A DNA stretch of 64,000 nt from JAOUEA01 sp963790335 (GTDB lineage Bacteria; Actinomycetota; UBA4738; HRBIN12): positions 186,001-250,000 of the forward strand of contig CAWBOB010000008.1 of assembly GCA_963790335.1 (NCBI GenBank), in the 5' to 3' direction. Both the position numbers and the translations under genes were made by a program. The number at the start of each line of letters is the position of its first letter. The stretch's first letter is position 1. Under the pieces are notes generated by a model. That model saw only the letters and a program-made list of their open reading frames with translations. It had not been told where the DNA came from and did not search any database. Of this stretch, positions 46,253-55,605 are shown piece by piece.

Positions 46253-48193
46253 CTACCGCGAGCGCCGCGCGACGTAGTCGCGGAGCACGTACTCGCCGAC
46301 GCGGTGGTCGTCCATGAGGAACACGCGCCCCCGGGTGATGCGGGCGAGCCGCTCCATGAAGCGAGCGAGTCCGTCGGATTCCTCCAGCATGAAGATGTTC
46401 AGGCGTACGCCCGATCGTGAGAGCCGCATCGCCTCGGCGAGGGTCAGCTCGATCGTGCGGGGAACGGGCGGCCATTCGAAGTACGCCTGGTCGCCCTCGA
46501 GGTGGGCGGTGGGCTCGCCGTCGGTGACCATGATCACCTGGCGGGTCGCGCGAGGATGCTGGGAGAGCAGCCGGTTGGCCAGCTTGAACGCGTGGTGCAT
46601 GTTCGTGCCGTAGACGCGTTCGAAGCCCGGAGCCGTCAGGTCCTCGGGCTGCAAGCGCCACGCGTACTCGTTGAACCCCACGAGGTAGAGCGTGTCGTGC
46701 GGGTAGCGACCCTCGATCAGAGCATGCAGCGCGAGCGCCATCTTCTTCGCATGCACGAAGTGCCCGCGCAGGGGCATCGAGAACGACAGGTCTAGCAGCA
46801 GGGCGGTGGCCGTCTCGGTTCGCTGCTCGGCTTCCACCATCTCGAAGTCGTCCGGCGCGAGCCGCACGGCATCGCCGGGCCCCGACCGCGTGACCGCGTT
46901 GAAGACCGTTCGCTGCACCGCGAGCTGCCCGTGGTCACCGAAGTGCCAGGGGCGCGTCGCGCCCGTCGGCTCGGCCATGCCTCCCGAGTCGCGGGACCCG
47001 TGGGTTCCCTCGCGGTCGCGTTGGAGCTCCTCGAAGATCTGCGTGAGGGCGCGCTCCCCGAGCTTGCGGGCGCCTCGAGGTGTGACCTCGAGGCGACCCT
47101 GTCGGCGCCGCACGAGGCCGGCTTCCTCGAGCATGCGCTCGATCTGTTTCAGCCGCCGCAGGTCCTGCGCCGCCACGTCGCCGAGGGTGCGCCGCACGGC
47201 TTCCTCGTCGACATCGTCGAGCGAGGCGCCCGTATAGTCGCCCTGCATCGCTCGCTCGAGCTCGTCGTAGTCGTGCAGGCGCTCGATCGCGTCGACGGTC
47301 GACGCCATCGGCATGCCGCCACCGTCCCCGGGCCCTGGGGTCTGTCCGTGCCCCCAGCCCATGCCGGGGAACATGCCCTGCAGGTTCGAGCTGAGGCGGT
47401 CGACCTCGAAGGCGAGGTCGATATCGCGCATCACCTGCTCGGCGAGAGCCGCGAGCTCGTCACGCTGCTCGGGCGAGAGCGAGGCCATCAGAGCACTCAT
47501 CGCCGCCATGCGGCGCGCCATGGCCTCGAGCAGCTCTTCGAGCGTTCGCGGCTCGTCGGGGAACAGCGAGCCGTGGCGCGACATGAAGCCCTCGAACGCG
47601 GGCTGCGTGTCCTCCCCACGGGCACGCATCTCGATCAAGCCGTTGAGCTCGGCGAGCATGTCCTTGAACCGCGCGAGATCCTCCGGGGTCATGCTGCGCA
47701 TACCCTCGGCCATCTGCCGGAAGTACGAACCCATCACCTGCTCCCGCAGATGCTCCTGCAGCTCGTCGAACATGCGCTGGGCGACGTCGTCGACGAAGCG
47801 GTAGTCGCGGAGCTCCGAGATCTTTCCCGGCGCGTCGGGGGCGAGCGCATCGAGGAACGACTCGCGCAGGCGTGCGTCGTCGTCGTCGCGGAAACTCAGC
47901 TCGACGCGTTCCCGTTCCAGGATGTGCTCGAGCCGTTCCCGGAGCTCCTGCAGCGGGGCGGCGAGGTCGAGCGAGGCCTCCTCGCGCTCACGCTGACGCC
48001 GGAGACGCTCGCGGAGCGCGTCGATGCCCGAGAACCTGCCCTGCATGCCACGGCGAAGGAGCCGCTGCAGCGCTTGGTCGGCGCCGCTTCCCATCAGGAT
48101 CTCGTCGGTGAGCTCCTCGAGGACCTCGGAAGCCGGCACGTCGGGGCCGAACGGATCCTGGGTGCCATCCCACCGCGAGTACCGGAAGCGCAT
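46253..48193 (-). CDS. VWA-domain protein, partner of the MoxR-type ATPase
   Basis: A 646-residue cytoplasmic protein starting MRFRYSRWDGTQDPF. Long helical, charged segments occupy residues 20-400, including EQVMGSYFRQMAEGMRSMTP and a Gly/Met-rich loop GMGWGHGQTPGPGDGGG. The C-terminal von Willebrand A domain has the MIDAS start LLLDLSFSMPLRGHF, a Thr-type site near YGTNMHHAFKLANRLL and VIMVTDGEPTAH. Such proteins work with MoxR/ChlI AAA ATPases in metal-cofactor insertion or complex maturation. The ATPase lies 0.5 kb upstream in the same operon. Confidence 0.88.
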   Translation of the reverse strand: MRFRYSRWDGTQDPFGPDVPASEVLEELTDEILMGSGADQALQRLLRRGMQGRFSGIDALRERLRRQREREEASLDLAAPLQELRERLEHILERERVELSFRDDDDARLRESFLDALAPDAPGKISELRDYRFVDDVAQRMFDELQEHLREQVMGSYFRQMAEGMRSMTPEDLARFKDMLAELNGLIEMRARGEDTQPAFEGFMSRHGSLFPDEPRTLEELLEAMARRMAAMSALMASLSPEQRDELAALAEQVMRDIDLAFEVDRLSSNLQGMFPGMGWGHGQTPGPGDGGGMPMASTVDAIERLHDYDELERAMQGDYTGASLDDVDEEAVRRTLGDVAAQDLRRLKQIERMLEEAGLVRRRQGRLEVTPRGARKLGERALTQIFEELQRDREGTHGSRDSGGMAEPTGATRPWHFGDHGQLAVQRTVFNAVTRSGPGDAVRLAPDDFEMVEAEQRTETATALLLDLSFSMPLRGHFVHAKKMALALHALIEGRYPHDTLYLVGFNEYAWRLQPEDLTAPGFERVYGTNMHHAFKLANRLLSQHPRATRQVIMVTDGEPTAHLEGDQAYFEWPPVPRTIELTLAEAMRLSRSGVRLNIFMLEESDGLARFMERLARITRGRVFLMDDHRVGEYVLRDYVARRSR

Positions 48194-48231
48194 GCGCCCA
48201 GCCTACGCCCGGTCAGTGAGAGCCCGAAGGC

Positions 48232-48621
48232 TCAGCCGATGCCGAGGCCGGTCATGAGGCCACGCAGCGAGAGGCCGAAGCAGATGAACGCGGCGAAGGC
48301 GAACGGCACCCACGGTTGGATGGGTCTCGCGCCGGGCTGCGTCTTCTGCAGGTCTCGCGCGAGGGCATGCGCGATGATCAGGATCACGATCGGCCCGAAG
48401 CCGTAGACGTAGTGCAGCCACTCGGTCGGCCTGCGACCCAGCAGGAGCAGCACGACGCCGATCAGCGCCTGGAGACCTGCGGCAACTTGGGCAACCGTCA
48501 ACCACTGCCAGTAGCGCTCACCCGGTCCGCGTCGCACGACCAGGGCGCCGAGCGGCCAGAGCCACCCGATCGCGAACAGCGCGACGACCGCGAACCCGAC
48601 CCAGGTGTGGACCTCAGACAT
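48232..48621 (-). CDS. Small four-helix membrane protein
   Basis: 129 residues with four hydrophobic helices: TWVGFAVVALFAIGWLWPLG, LTVAQVAAGLQALIGVVLLL, YVYGFGPIVILIIAHALA and VPFAFAAFICFGLSLRGL. A short cytoplasmic RRGPGER loop and conserved His and Tyr residues in EWLHYVYGFGP are seen. Function unknown. It sits between the MoxR and VWA genes with 28- and 38-base gaps. Confidence 0.75.
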   Translation of the reverse strand: MSEVHTWVGFAVVALFAIGWLWPLGALVVRRGPGERYWQWLTVAQVAAGLQALIGVVLLLLGRRPTEWLHYVYGFGPIVILIIAHALARDLQKTQPGARPIQPWVPFAFAAFICFGLSLRGLMTGLGIG

Positions 48622-48649
48622 GGCGCCCGGATACTACGGTTCGGCCCGC

Positions 48650-50059
48650 TCAGTCGCCCTCGGAGCCGGTGTACGTGGCGGTGCCGTCCCCGCCCTGCTT
48701 GTTGAGACGGCGCGAGAGGTAGAGACCGTCGAGCGCGAACTCGACGGCGCTGGCCGCCACGCCGGGGCTCTCCTCCTGCACCCCGAGACGCTCCAGCAGC
48801 TTCGCGAGCCCTGGCAGGTCACCGATCGCATCGAGCAGGTCGCTCGCCGGCGTGAGCTCTCCCGTGTCGACGGCGAGGCCGTCGTCGAACCGCTCGAGCA
48901 GGCCCGAGAAGTCGTAGCCGGACAGCCGGCGTCGGAACACCTCGAGTTCGGCGGTTCGCATCGCCCGCAGCAGGATGTCGGGCTCGCGTCCTTCCTCGAT
49001 CGTGTCGAACTCGATGCGCCCCTCGGAGCTCATGAGCACCGCCGCCAGATCGACCACGCGCGGCACCGCCTCGGTCTCGCCGGTGCGGGCGGCGCGCCGG
49101 ACGGCGGCAGCCTGCAAGGTCTCCAGGTTGCCGATCGAGTACCGCACGCTCACGCCGCTGCGGTGGTTGACGTGTGAGGACCGCCGGAGCTCCGCCGTGA
49201 GCGCGGCGACGACCTCCTTCATGAACGCCGGAACCCGAAGCGGCACACCGACCTCGAGCGGCGAGGCTTCCTGATCCATGATGCGGATCTCTTCGGCCAG
49301 GGTCTCGGGGTAGTGCGTGCGGATCTGCGTACCGAACCGGTCCTTGAGGGGGCTGACGATGCGCCCGCGGTGGGTGTAGTCATCGGGGTTCGCGGTCGCC
49401 ACGAGGAGCATGTCGAGCGGCAGCCGGATGCGGTAGCCACGGATCTGCACGTCACGCTCCTCCAGGATGTTGAACAACGAGACCTGGATGCGCTCGGGAA
49501 GGTCCGGCAGCTCGTTGATGGCGACGATGCCCCGGTTGGTGCGGGGGATCAGGCCGTAGTGGATCGTGCCCTCGTCGCCGAGGTAGCGACCTTCGGCCAC
49601 CTTGATGGGGTCGACGTCGCCGATCAGGTCGCCGACGCTCGTGTCGGGCGTCGCGAGCTTCTCGGCGTAGCGGTCGTCGCGGCCGATCCATGTGAGCGGC
49701 GTGTCGTCGCCGCGCTCGGCCACGAGCGCCCGGCCGTGCGCACTGATCGGGCGGTACGGATGATCGTTGGTCTCGGTGCCCTCGATCGCCGGCGTGACCT
49801 CGTCGAGCAGCCCTACGAGGGCGCGGACCAGGCGCGTCTTCGCTTGGCCCCGTTCCCCCAGCAGGATCAGGTCGTGGCCGGCGAGGATGCCGCGCTCGAG
49901 CGAGGGCAGCACGGTGTCGTCGAACCCCACGAGGCCACCGAACAGCTCCTCACCGGTCTCGAGCGTGGCCAGGAGGTTGGCACGCAGCTCCTGCTTCACG
50001 GTGCGGTCGGGGAAACCGGACGCGCGCAGGGCGCCGAGGGTCATCGGTCGGTCGGTCAT
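48650..50059 (-). CDS. MoxR/magnesium-chelatase-like AAA+ ATPase
   Basis: A 469-residue AAA+ protein. Walker A is LLGERGQAKTRLVRAL, Walker B region IVAINELPDLPERIQVSLFN with the sensor MLLVATANPDDYTHRGRIV, and the arginine-finger region SPLKDRFGTQIRTHYPE. It is longer than typical MoxR (about 320 residues) because of a C-terminal helical extension ending LSRRLNKQGG. It probably remodels a client together with the VWA protein encoded downstream. Confidence 0.9.
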   Translation of the reverse strand: MTDRPMTLGALRASGFPDRTVKQELRANLLATLETGEELFGGLVGFDDTVLPSLERGILAGHDLILLGERGQAKTRLVRALVGLLDEVTPAIEGTETNDHPYRPISAHGRALVAERGDDTPLTWIGRDDRYAEKLATPDTSVGDLIGDVDPIKVAEGRYLGDEGTIHYGLIPRTNRGIVAINELPDLPERIQVSLFNILEERDVQIRGYRIRLPLDMLLVATANPDDYTHRGRIVSPLKDRFGTQIRTHYPETLAEEIRIMDQEASPLEVGVPLRVPAFMKEVVAALTAELRRSSHVNHRSGVSVRYSIGNLETLQAAAVRRAARTGETEAVPRVVDLAAVLMSSEGRIEFDTIEEGREPDILLRAMRTAELEVFRRRLSGYDFSGLLERFDDGLAVDTGELTPASDLLDAIGDLPGLAKLLERLGVQEESPGVAASAVEFALDGLYLSRRLNKQGGDGTATYTGSEGD

Positions 50060-50092
50060 GCGACCAGGGTAGACGCGATCCGCGATACGGGA

Positions 50093-50503
50093 TCAGCTGG
50101 CGGTTCGCAGGGACAGGTCGACCCCGCCCAGGGCCTTGGCCAGCTTCACGGGGGTGCGTCCTTCCCGGTTCACGTGGTGAGGGTCGGCGCCGTGGGCGAG
50201 CAGCAGCTGCACGATCGGACCTTCGCCGCGCGTTCGCAGTGTCGCGCACCACAGCGGCGTGTTGCCATCGACGTCCTCGGGATCGATCTCCACGCCGCGT
50301 GAGAGCAAGAGCTCGGCCACGGCGACGGAGCACCCCTGCGCGGCGTAGTGCAGCGGGCTCTGGCCGTCGTTGTCGATCACGCTGACGTCGGCTCCGGCGT
50401 CCACGATCTCCCTCGCGCGCTGGAGGTCGCCGAACAGCGCCGCGTAATGCAGCGGCACGCGGCCCGAGACGTCCGCGGGCGGCCTGTCGTCGACCAGAGC
50501 CAT
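50093..50503 (-). CDS. Ankyrin-repeat protein
   Basis: A 136-residue protein of about four ankyrin repeats: GRVPLHYAALFGDLQRAREI, DGQSPLHYAAQGCSVAVAEL, DGNTPLWCATLRT and EGRTPVKLAKALGG. No signal peptide, so it is probably cytoplasmic and mediates a protein contact. The gene lies 33 bases upstream of the MoxR ATPase and may be part of its operon. Confidence 0.88.
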   Translation of the reverse strand: MALVDDRPPADVSGRVPLHYAALFGDLQRAREIVDAGADVSVIDNDGQSPLHYAAQGCSVAVAELLLSRGVEIDPEDVDGNTPLWCATLRTRGEGPIVQLLLAHGADPHHVNREGRTPVKLAKALGGVDLSLRTAS

Positions 50504-50586
50504 AGGGACGCTATCGGCGACGAGGCTCCGATCCTGAACCGGAACCGCGGAAGAATGCTGTCCTCGGGCGCTGGTAGCGTCGCGCC

Positions 50587-52533
50587 ATGACGATGAGCGG
50601 CGATCCGTTCGCCGGCCTCAACAGCTCGCAGCGCCAGGCTGTGGCCGCGGTGCGCGGGCCGGTCGCGATCGTCGCCGGCGCCGGCACGGGCAAGACCACC
50701 ACGATCACCCATCGCATCGCGAACCAGGTGCGAGGCGGGGCCTTCGCCGCCTCGTCGGTGCTGGCCGTCACGTTCACCGAGAAGGCGGCGGGCGGGTTGA
50801 AGGACCGACTCACGCACCTCGGGGTCGAGGGCATCGAGGCTCGCACGTTCCACGCTTCGGCCCTGCGGCAGCTCGGCACGCTGTGGCCCCGGTTCACCGG
50901 ACGCGACCTGCCCGAGGTGCTCAACGCGAAGGCCCAGGTCCTGAACCCGATCGCCAACGGGCTACCTGGCGCGTATCGGTTCCTGCCCAGGCGCGAGCTC
51001 GCCGGGGAGATCGAATGGGCGAAGAACCGGCTCGTCGAGCCTGCCACCTATCTCGAGGCGGTCGAGGCGGCGGGGCGCACTCCTCCGCTCCCGGCCGACC
51101 TGATGCAGCGCGCCTTCCGGGCCTACGAACGCACCAAAGGTGAGCGCCGCATGGACTTCGAGGACATGCTGCTGATGCTCGTGCGCCTGCTCGACGACGA
51201 ACCCGAAGCGGCGAGGCTGGTGCACGAACGGTTCCATGCGTTCACCGTCGACGAGTACCAGGATGTGAACCCGCTGCAGCAGGCCCTGCTCGATCGGTGG
51301 CTCGGCGGTCGTGACGAGCTCTGCGTCGTCGGTGACGACTACCAGACGATCTACACCTTCACCGGCGCTTCCCCGTCGTTCCTGCTCACGTTCCCCGATC
51401 GCTACCCGAACGCCACCGTCGTCCGCCTCGAGCAGAACTTCCGCTCGTCGCCCCAGGTGCTCACGGTCGCGAACGCCTTGGCGCGCTCGATGGGCGGGTT
51501 CGACAAACACCTGCAGGCGACGCGCGGCGACGGCCCCGCTCCGACCGCTCGACCGCTCCCCGATCACGGCGCCGAGATCGCGTTCGTGGTCGCCGAGGCG
51601 ACGCGGCTGCACGACGCCGGTGTGGCCTGGGAAGAGATCGCCGTGCTGTATCGCATCAACGCCCGATCCGAGCCCTACGAGGAAGCGCTCGCCGCCGCGG
51701 GCGTGCCGTACCAGGTGCGCGACGGGTCGTTCCTACGACGCCCGGGTCCTCGGGGTGTCATCGCACGGCTGCGGCGATCCGACGGGGCCGACGACGTCGT
51801 GCGAGCCGTCGCGGCCGTGACCGACGCGATCGGCTACACCTCAGACGCCGGTGCAGACGATGCCGGTGAGGAGGAGGCCACGCGGCAGGCCGACCTCGGG
51901 CGACTCCGCGCGCTCGCGACCGAGTACGCGAGCACGAGCGGCGACGGGGCGACCGTCGACGGGTTCCTCGCGGAGCTCGAGCATCGCTTCGCCGCCGAGC
52001 GCGAGGGCCGGGGCGTGCAGCTCATGACCTACCACCGAGCCAAGGGGCTCGAGTTCGACGCCGTCTTCCTGCCCCGGCTGCTCGACGGCGAGCTCCCGTA
52101 CCGGGCGCGCAAGAGCGAGGCCGACCCCGACGAGGAACGCCGCTTGCTGTACGTGGGCATCACACGCGCCCGCGTGCACCTCTTCCTGTCGTGGCCGCGA
52201 GAGCCGCGCTCGAGCCCGAGCCCGTTCCTGCGCGAGATCGGCGTGGCCGACGCCGTGGCCGACCGGGGGGTGGGGGCGGCGCGCAACGCCCGCCGGGCAC
52301 CGGCGTCCGTCGGCGCCGCCGACGCTCCGCTGTTCGACCGGCTGCGCGAGTGGCGGCGAGGTCGGGCCTCGGCCGACGGCGTGCCCGCCTACGTCGTCTT
52401 CCACGACGCGACGCTCGCGGAGATCGCGGAGCGCAAGCCGAGGGACTGGGCCGACCTGGCCGCGGTACCGGGCATCGGCCCGGCCAAGCTCGATCGCTAC
52501 GCCGACGAGGTGCTGGCGATCGTCGCCGGCTGA
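50587..52533 (+). CDS. UvrD/Rep-type superfamily 1 DNA helicase with HRDC domain
   Basis: A 648-residue intact helicase. Motif Q/I is LNSSQRQAVAAV and VAGAGTGKTTTIT; Ia TFTEKAAGGLKDR; II FTVDEYQDVNPLQQ; III VGDDYQTIYTFTGAS; IV EQNFRSSPQVL; V MTYHRAKGLEFDAVFLP; VI ERRLLYVGITRAR. The C-terminal HRDC-like domain reads RDWADLAAVPGIGPAKLDRY. This resembles actinobacterial UvrD2. A role in repair or replication restart is expected. Its 3' end overlaps the convergent VOC gene by 37 bases. Confidence 0.92.
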   Translation: MTMSGDPFAGLNSSQRQAVAAVRGPVAIVAGAGTGKTTTITHRIANQVRGGAFAASSVLAVTFTEKAAGGLKDRLTHLGVEGIEARTFHASALRQLGTLWPRFTGRDLPEVLNAKAQVLNPIANGLPGAYRFLPRRELAGEIEWAKNRLVEPATYLEAVEAAGRTPPLPADLMQRAFRAYERTKGERRMDFEDMLLMLVRLLDDEPEAARLVHERFHAFTVDEYQDVNPLQQALLDRWLGGRDELCVVGDDYQTIYTFTGASPSFLLTFPDRYPNATVVRLEQNFRSSPQVLTVANALARSMGGFDKHLQATRGDGPAPTARPLPDHGAEIAFVVAEATRLHDAGVAWEEIAVLYRINARSEPYEEALAAAGVPYQVRDGSFLRRPGPRGVIARLRRSDGADDVVRAVAAVTDAIGYTSDAGADDAGEEEATRQADLGRLRALATEYASTSGDGATVDGFLAELEHRFAAEREGRGVQLMTYHRAKGLEFDAVFLPRLLDGELPYRARKSEADPDEERRLLYVGITRARVHLFLSWPREPRSSPSPFLREIGVADAVADRGVGAARNARRAPASVGAADAPLFDRLREWRRGRASADGVPAYVVFHDATLAEIAERKPRDWADLAAVPGIGPAKLDRYADEVLAIVAG

Positions 52534-53000
52534 TCGGCGTCGATCACCGCGACGGGGTCGGGACGCTGCACGAGCTCGATCCACGTGCCGTCGGGGTCGA
52601 TCGCGTAGTGCACCTGCACGCCGTACCAGTCGCCTTCCTCCGTCAACCGCACGGGCTTCGACACGAGCTGCACGCCCGCCTCGCGCAGCCGCTCGTGCAC
52701 GGCGTCGATGTCGGCGACCTGGAGCCCGATGTGGGTCGCGCCCGGATCCCAGAGCGATCTCGTGACGGGCGTGCCGACGGGCTGCACGAACTCGACCAGC
52801 TCGAGCACGAGCCCCTCGCCGACCTCGATGTCGGCCCACCGGATGCTCACGTCCCGCTGCCCCATGATCTCGGCGAGCTCAGCATCGTCGGACGTGCCAC
52901 GAGCGATCAGCGGCAGCCCGAGCAGGTCCGTGTAGAAGGAGAGCGACGCCTCGATGTCGCGCACGGTCACCGAGACGTGGTCGAGCACCGGTCGAGTCAT
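52497..53000 (-). CDS. VOC (glyoxalase/bleomycin-resistance) superfamily protein
   Basis: A 167-residue two-module VOC protein. Metal-ligand candidates are His in VLDHVSVTVRDIEASLSFY, Glu in GLVLELVEFVQP, His in GATHIGLQVADIDAVH and Glu in DPDGTWIELVQRP, the four usual positions. It could be a lyase, dioxygenase or epimerase; methylmalonyl-CoA-epimerase-like members are similar. The start overlaps the stop of the decarboxylase upstream by 4 bases. Confidence 0.85.
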   Translation of the reverse strand: MTRPVLDHVSVTVRDIEASLSFYTDLLGLPLIARGTSDDAELAEIMGQRDVSIRWADIEVGEGLVLELVEFVQPVGTPVTRSLWDPGATHIGLQVADIDAVHERLREAGVQLVSKPVRLTEEGDWYGVQVHYAIDPDGTWIELVQRPDPVAVIDADQPATIASTSSA

Positions 53001-54400
53001 CGCTCCTCCTTCAGTCGCTCGGGTATCACGTCGCGGGCGAAGACATCGTGCACGGACTCGGCACGCTTCACGATCTCGGCCTCCGCGCCATGCACGAGCA
53101 CCGTCGCCGGTCGGGGCAGCGCGTTGAAGTTGGTCGCGCTGGCGTCCTGGTACGCACCCGTATCGAGGAAGGCAAGGGTCTCACCATCGCGCATCTCGGG
53201 CAAGGGCACCGACGGCACCATGAGGTCGAAGCCGCAGCTGATGCCGACCACGTCGGCCTCGCCGATGGCCGCGTCGTCGGCTCGTGACGCCGGCACGACC
53301 GTCCAGCGGTTGTGCTCGATCAGGGAATCGGGCAGGAACATCTCCGTCGTGTCGGTCTCGACCCAGCGCCATGCGACCGGGCTCGACTCGCGTTTGGTGT
53401 TCACCACGCTCGCGAGATGGATGCCGGCGTCGGCGTAGAGCGCACGACCGGGCTCGACCTCGAGCGCGACACCGTCCGCCGCCATGCCGTGCCGGGCGAG
53501 TCCCTCGCGGAGCGCCGACGTGACGACCTCGGCGTAGGCGTCGATCGACGGCGCCGGGCGCATCGGGCGTTCGGCCAACCGGGTCAGCAGGCGTCCGGTC
53601 GGGTCACGCGGCACGGCGAATCCGCCGCCGAGGTCGATCTCCCGCGGCTCCCATCCGCCCCACGCGTCGGACAGCGTCGCCACGAGCTCGACGAACGCCG
53701 CGATCATCGAGGCGTAGATCCCGGTCTCGGCTCGATGCCTCGGAAGATGCACGTGGAGACCGGCGAGGTCGACGACGTCGCTCGCGAGCGCGCGGCGTCC
53801 CAGCTCGACGACGTCGTCGGCCGGGATGCCCGCCTTGTACGAGCGCGTGGCCTCCGAGGTCGGCATGCCGTCGGGGTCGAAGTCCGTCGGATCGGTGAGC
53901 GCGGACAGGTCGGGACGCAGCCGCAGCCGGACCGTCGCGCGCGTATCGAGCCTGCGCGCGGACGCTTCGACGAGCGGAAGCTCGCGCGCCGCGTCGATGG
54001 TGATGCGAGCCCCCGCGCCCACGGCCTCGTCGATCAACGCGGCGCTCTTGCCGGTGCCGTTCACCGAGATCGAGGCGGGCGGCACGCCCGCCTCGAGGGC
54101 GGCCGTCAGCTCGGCATGACCGAACGTGTCGCAGCCCATGCCTTCCTGCGTGAGCACATGCCGGAGCGCGAGCACGTAGTTCGCCTTGAGGGAAGGAAGC
54201 ACCCTCACCGGCCCTTCGTGCCATCGGCTCGCGAAGCCAGACTGGAACGCTCGAGCGTTCCGCCGGAGCTGATCCTCGGAGACGACGTAGATCGGTGTAC
54301 CGAACCGACTCGCAAGCTCGTCACACGCTGCCTCTTCGATGAAGAGTCGTCCGTTGCGAACCGAGAGTGCCTCGTCGATGCGCCTCACGATGGTCCGCAT
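52997..54400 (-). CDS. Diaminopimelate-decarboxylase-like fold-III PLP enzyme
   Basis: A 467-residue protein started at ATG 54400 (MRTIVRRIDEALSV). The PLP lysine is in VLPSLKANYVLALRH, the domain His in DLAGLHVHLPRHRAETG and the phosphate loop in IDLGGGFAVP, followed by EVEPGRALYADAG. The active-site Cys region is GISCGFDLMVPSVPLPE and the end reads FLDTGAYQDASATNFNALPR. This departs from the canonical DAP decarboxylase wording, so another substrate is possible. It is coupled to the VOC gene by ATGA. Confidence 0.8.
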   Translation of the reverse strand: MRTIVRRIDEALSVRNGRLFIEEAACDELASRFGTPIYVVSEDQLRRNARAFQSGFASRWHEGPVRVLPSLKANYVLALRHVLTQEGMGCDTFGHAELTAALEAGVPPASISVNGTGKSAALIDEAVGAGARITIDAARELPLVEASARRLDTRATVRLRLRPDLSALTDPTDFDPDGMPTSEATRSYKAGIPADDVVELGRRALASDVVDLAGLHVHLPRHRAETGIYASMIAAFVELVATLSDAWGGWEPREIDLGGGFAVPRDPTGRLLTRLAERPMRPAPSIDAYAEVVTSALREGLARHGMAADGVALEVEPGRALYADAGIHLASVVNTKRESSPVAWRWVETDTTEMFLPDSLIEHNRWTVVPASRADDAAIGEADVVGISCGFDLMVPSVPLPEMRDGETLAFLDTGAYQDASATNFNALPRPATVLVHGAEAEIVKRAESVHDVFARDVIPERLKEER

Positions 54401-54502
54401 GCGTGGAAGCATGCCTTGCCGACGCGCACATGTCTCTCGACGCGGAGCCGCCGACGGTCGAACGAATGGTCCTCGCATGACGCTCTCAGCACGGGAGATC
54501 CC

Positions 54503-54772
54503 TCAGGTGTTCGCGTTGCGCCCCGAGACGCGCCGCAACTGGGCTTGGGTGTCCTCCAGGTCGTTGCTGAGCCTCTCGGCGTCGACCCTGAGCTTCCGCA
54601 CTTGGCTGCTGAGCCTCTCGACGTCCCCGCTGTACCCGATGTCCGTGCTGGTTGTCTCGTATCCGCACGTGGTGAACACGAGGAGGATGAGGACGAACAG
54701 GTGGCGCCGTCGCGACGACTCCAGTTCCCGCACCCGATCCTCGATCGGCGATGACGGTTCCGGAGTCTCCAT
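54503..54772 (-). CDS. Small membrane-anchored coiled-coil protein
   Basis: 89 residues from ATG 54772, chosen because AAGGAGG lies 6 bases upstream; the frame is open further upstream. Polar N-terminus METPEPSSPIEDRVRE, one membrane helix RHLFVLILLVFTTCGY, then a coiled coil VERLSSQVRKLRVDAERLSN with a short polar tail. The FTTCGY end of the helix resembles a lipobox only weakly. Function unknown. Confidence 0.7.
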   Translation of the reverse strand: METPEPSSPIEDRVRELESSRRRHLFVLILLVFTTCGYETTSTDIGYSGDVERLSSQVRKLRVDAERLSNDLEDTQAQLRRVSGRNANT

Positions 54773-54861
54773 CGTGACCTCCTTGCTCATGCCCGGCATC
54801 GTAGTCCGGGAGGGGAGGACGGGAGGACCCGGGCATCCCTGATGGAAGGTGTCCGCCTTCG

Positions 54862-55605
54862 CTAGCCACCCACGGAAGCAAGGAACAGTGAGAGGGCCAC
54901 GAGGGGCACGGCGATCGAGAGCAGTCGAAGCGCGCGCTCGGGAGCGGCGCGCAGAGCGCCGGCATCGATGGCCTCCCGGGCGCCGTCATCGAGCGTCAGC
55001 TCGCCGTGTACGGCCACGACGTGCCGGCGCAGTCGCCTCACCGGCGTCGACAGCACCCGTTGCGCCGCACTGAGCACCGCGCACGCCGCGGCCGCGACCA
55101 CCGCGGCGACGCTCAGCCGTGCGGTCTGCGCGAACGAGGCCGTGAGCACCGGGAACGCGCCCCACGCGAGCGCGAACCACAGGTCGGAGTGGAACGCGCC
55201 CCCGAGCAGCTCCAGGTTGTAGGCAACGACCAGGAACGCCCCGGCAGCGACGAACGCGCCGAGCCACGGTGAGACCTGGATCATGCCGTCGACGCCGAGC
55301 GCGACCGCGCCCACGAGACCCACGCCGGCCACACCGACCAAGACTCCCCCGGAGATCCGCGTGCCCAGCGGGCGCGAGTGCAGCTCGTCGAGCGCATGCG
55401 CGGCGAGGCCCATCGCGAGGAAGAACGCCAGCAGCGTCTCCCCCAGCCACCGCAGGTTCACGCCGGGCGTGAGGGATGCGCCGATCACCACGTAGGAGAG
55501 GTGCCAAACCGTGTAGGGCGGGTGCAGCAGCGTCCACCAATCGCGCCATGACCCGGGTGCGAGCGCGTAGAACGCCGGGCGCTCGTCGGGGCTAGCCGCC
55601 ACCAC
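54862..55605 (-). CDS. Polytopic membrane protein, possibly UbiA-like prenyltransferase
   Basis: About 247 residues with seven or eight helices and GTG start at 55605 (or 55602). Readable parts are LLHPPYTVWHLSYVVIGASL and FLAMGLAAHALDELHSRPLG, the latter resembling an Asp-rich prenyl-binding loop. DLWFALAWGAFPVLTASFAQ could be the second loop. The start overlaps the end of a MenG/UbiE-like methyltransferase gene, which supports a quinone- or lipid-related role. The UbiA assignment is tentative. Confidence 0.6.
   Translation of the reverse strand: MVAASPDERPAFYALAPGSWRDWWTLLHPPYTVWHLSYVVIGASLTPGVNLRWLGETLLAFFLAMGLAAHALDELHSRPLGTRISGGVLVGVAGVGLVGAVALGVDGMIQVSPWLGAFVAAGAFLVVAYNLELLGGAFHSDLWFALAWGAFPVLTASFAQTARLSVAAVVAAAACAVLSAAQRVLSTPVRRLRRHVVAVHGELTLDDGAREAIDAGALRAAPERALRLLSIAVPLVALSLFLASVGG

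Noticed and set aside
52497..52533. 37-base tail-to-tail overlap of the helicase and VOC genes as a regulatory antisense element
   Set aside because: Short 3' overlaps are common in this packed sequence and both ends are ordinary for their families.
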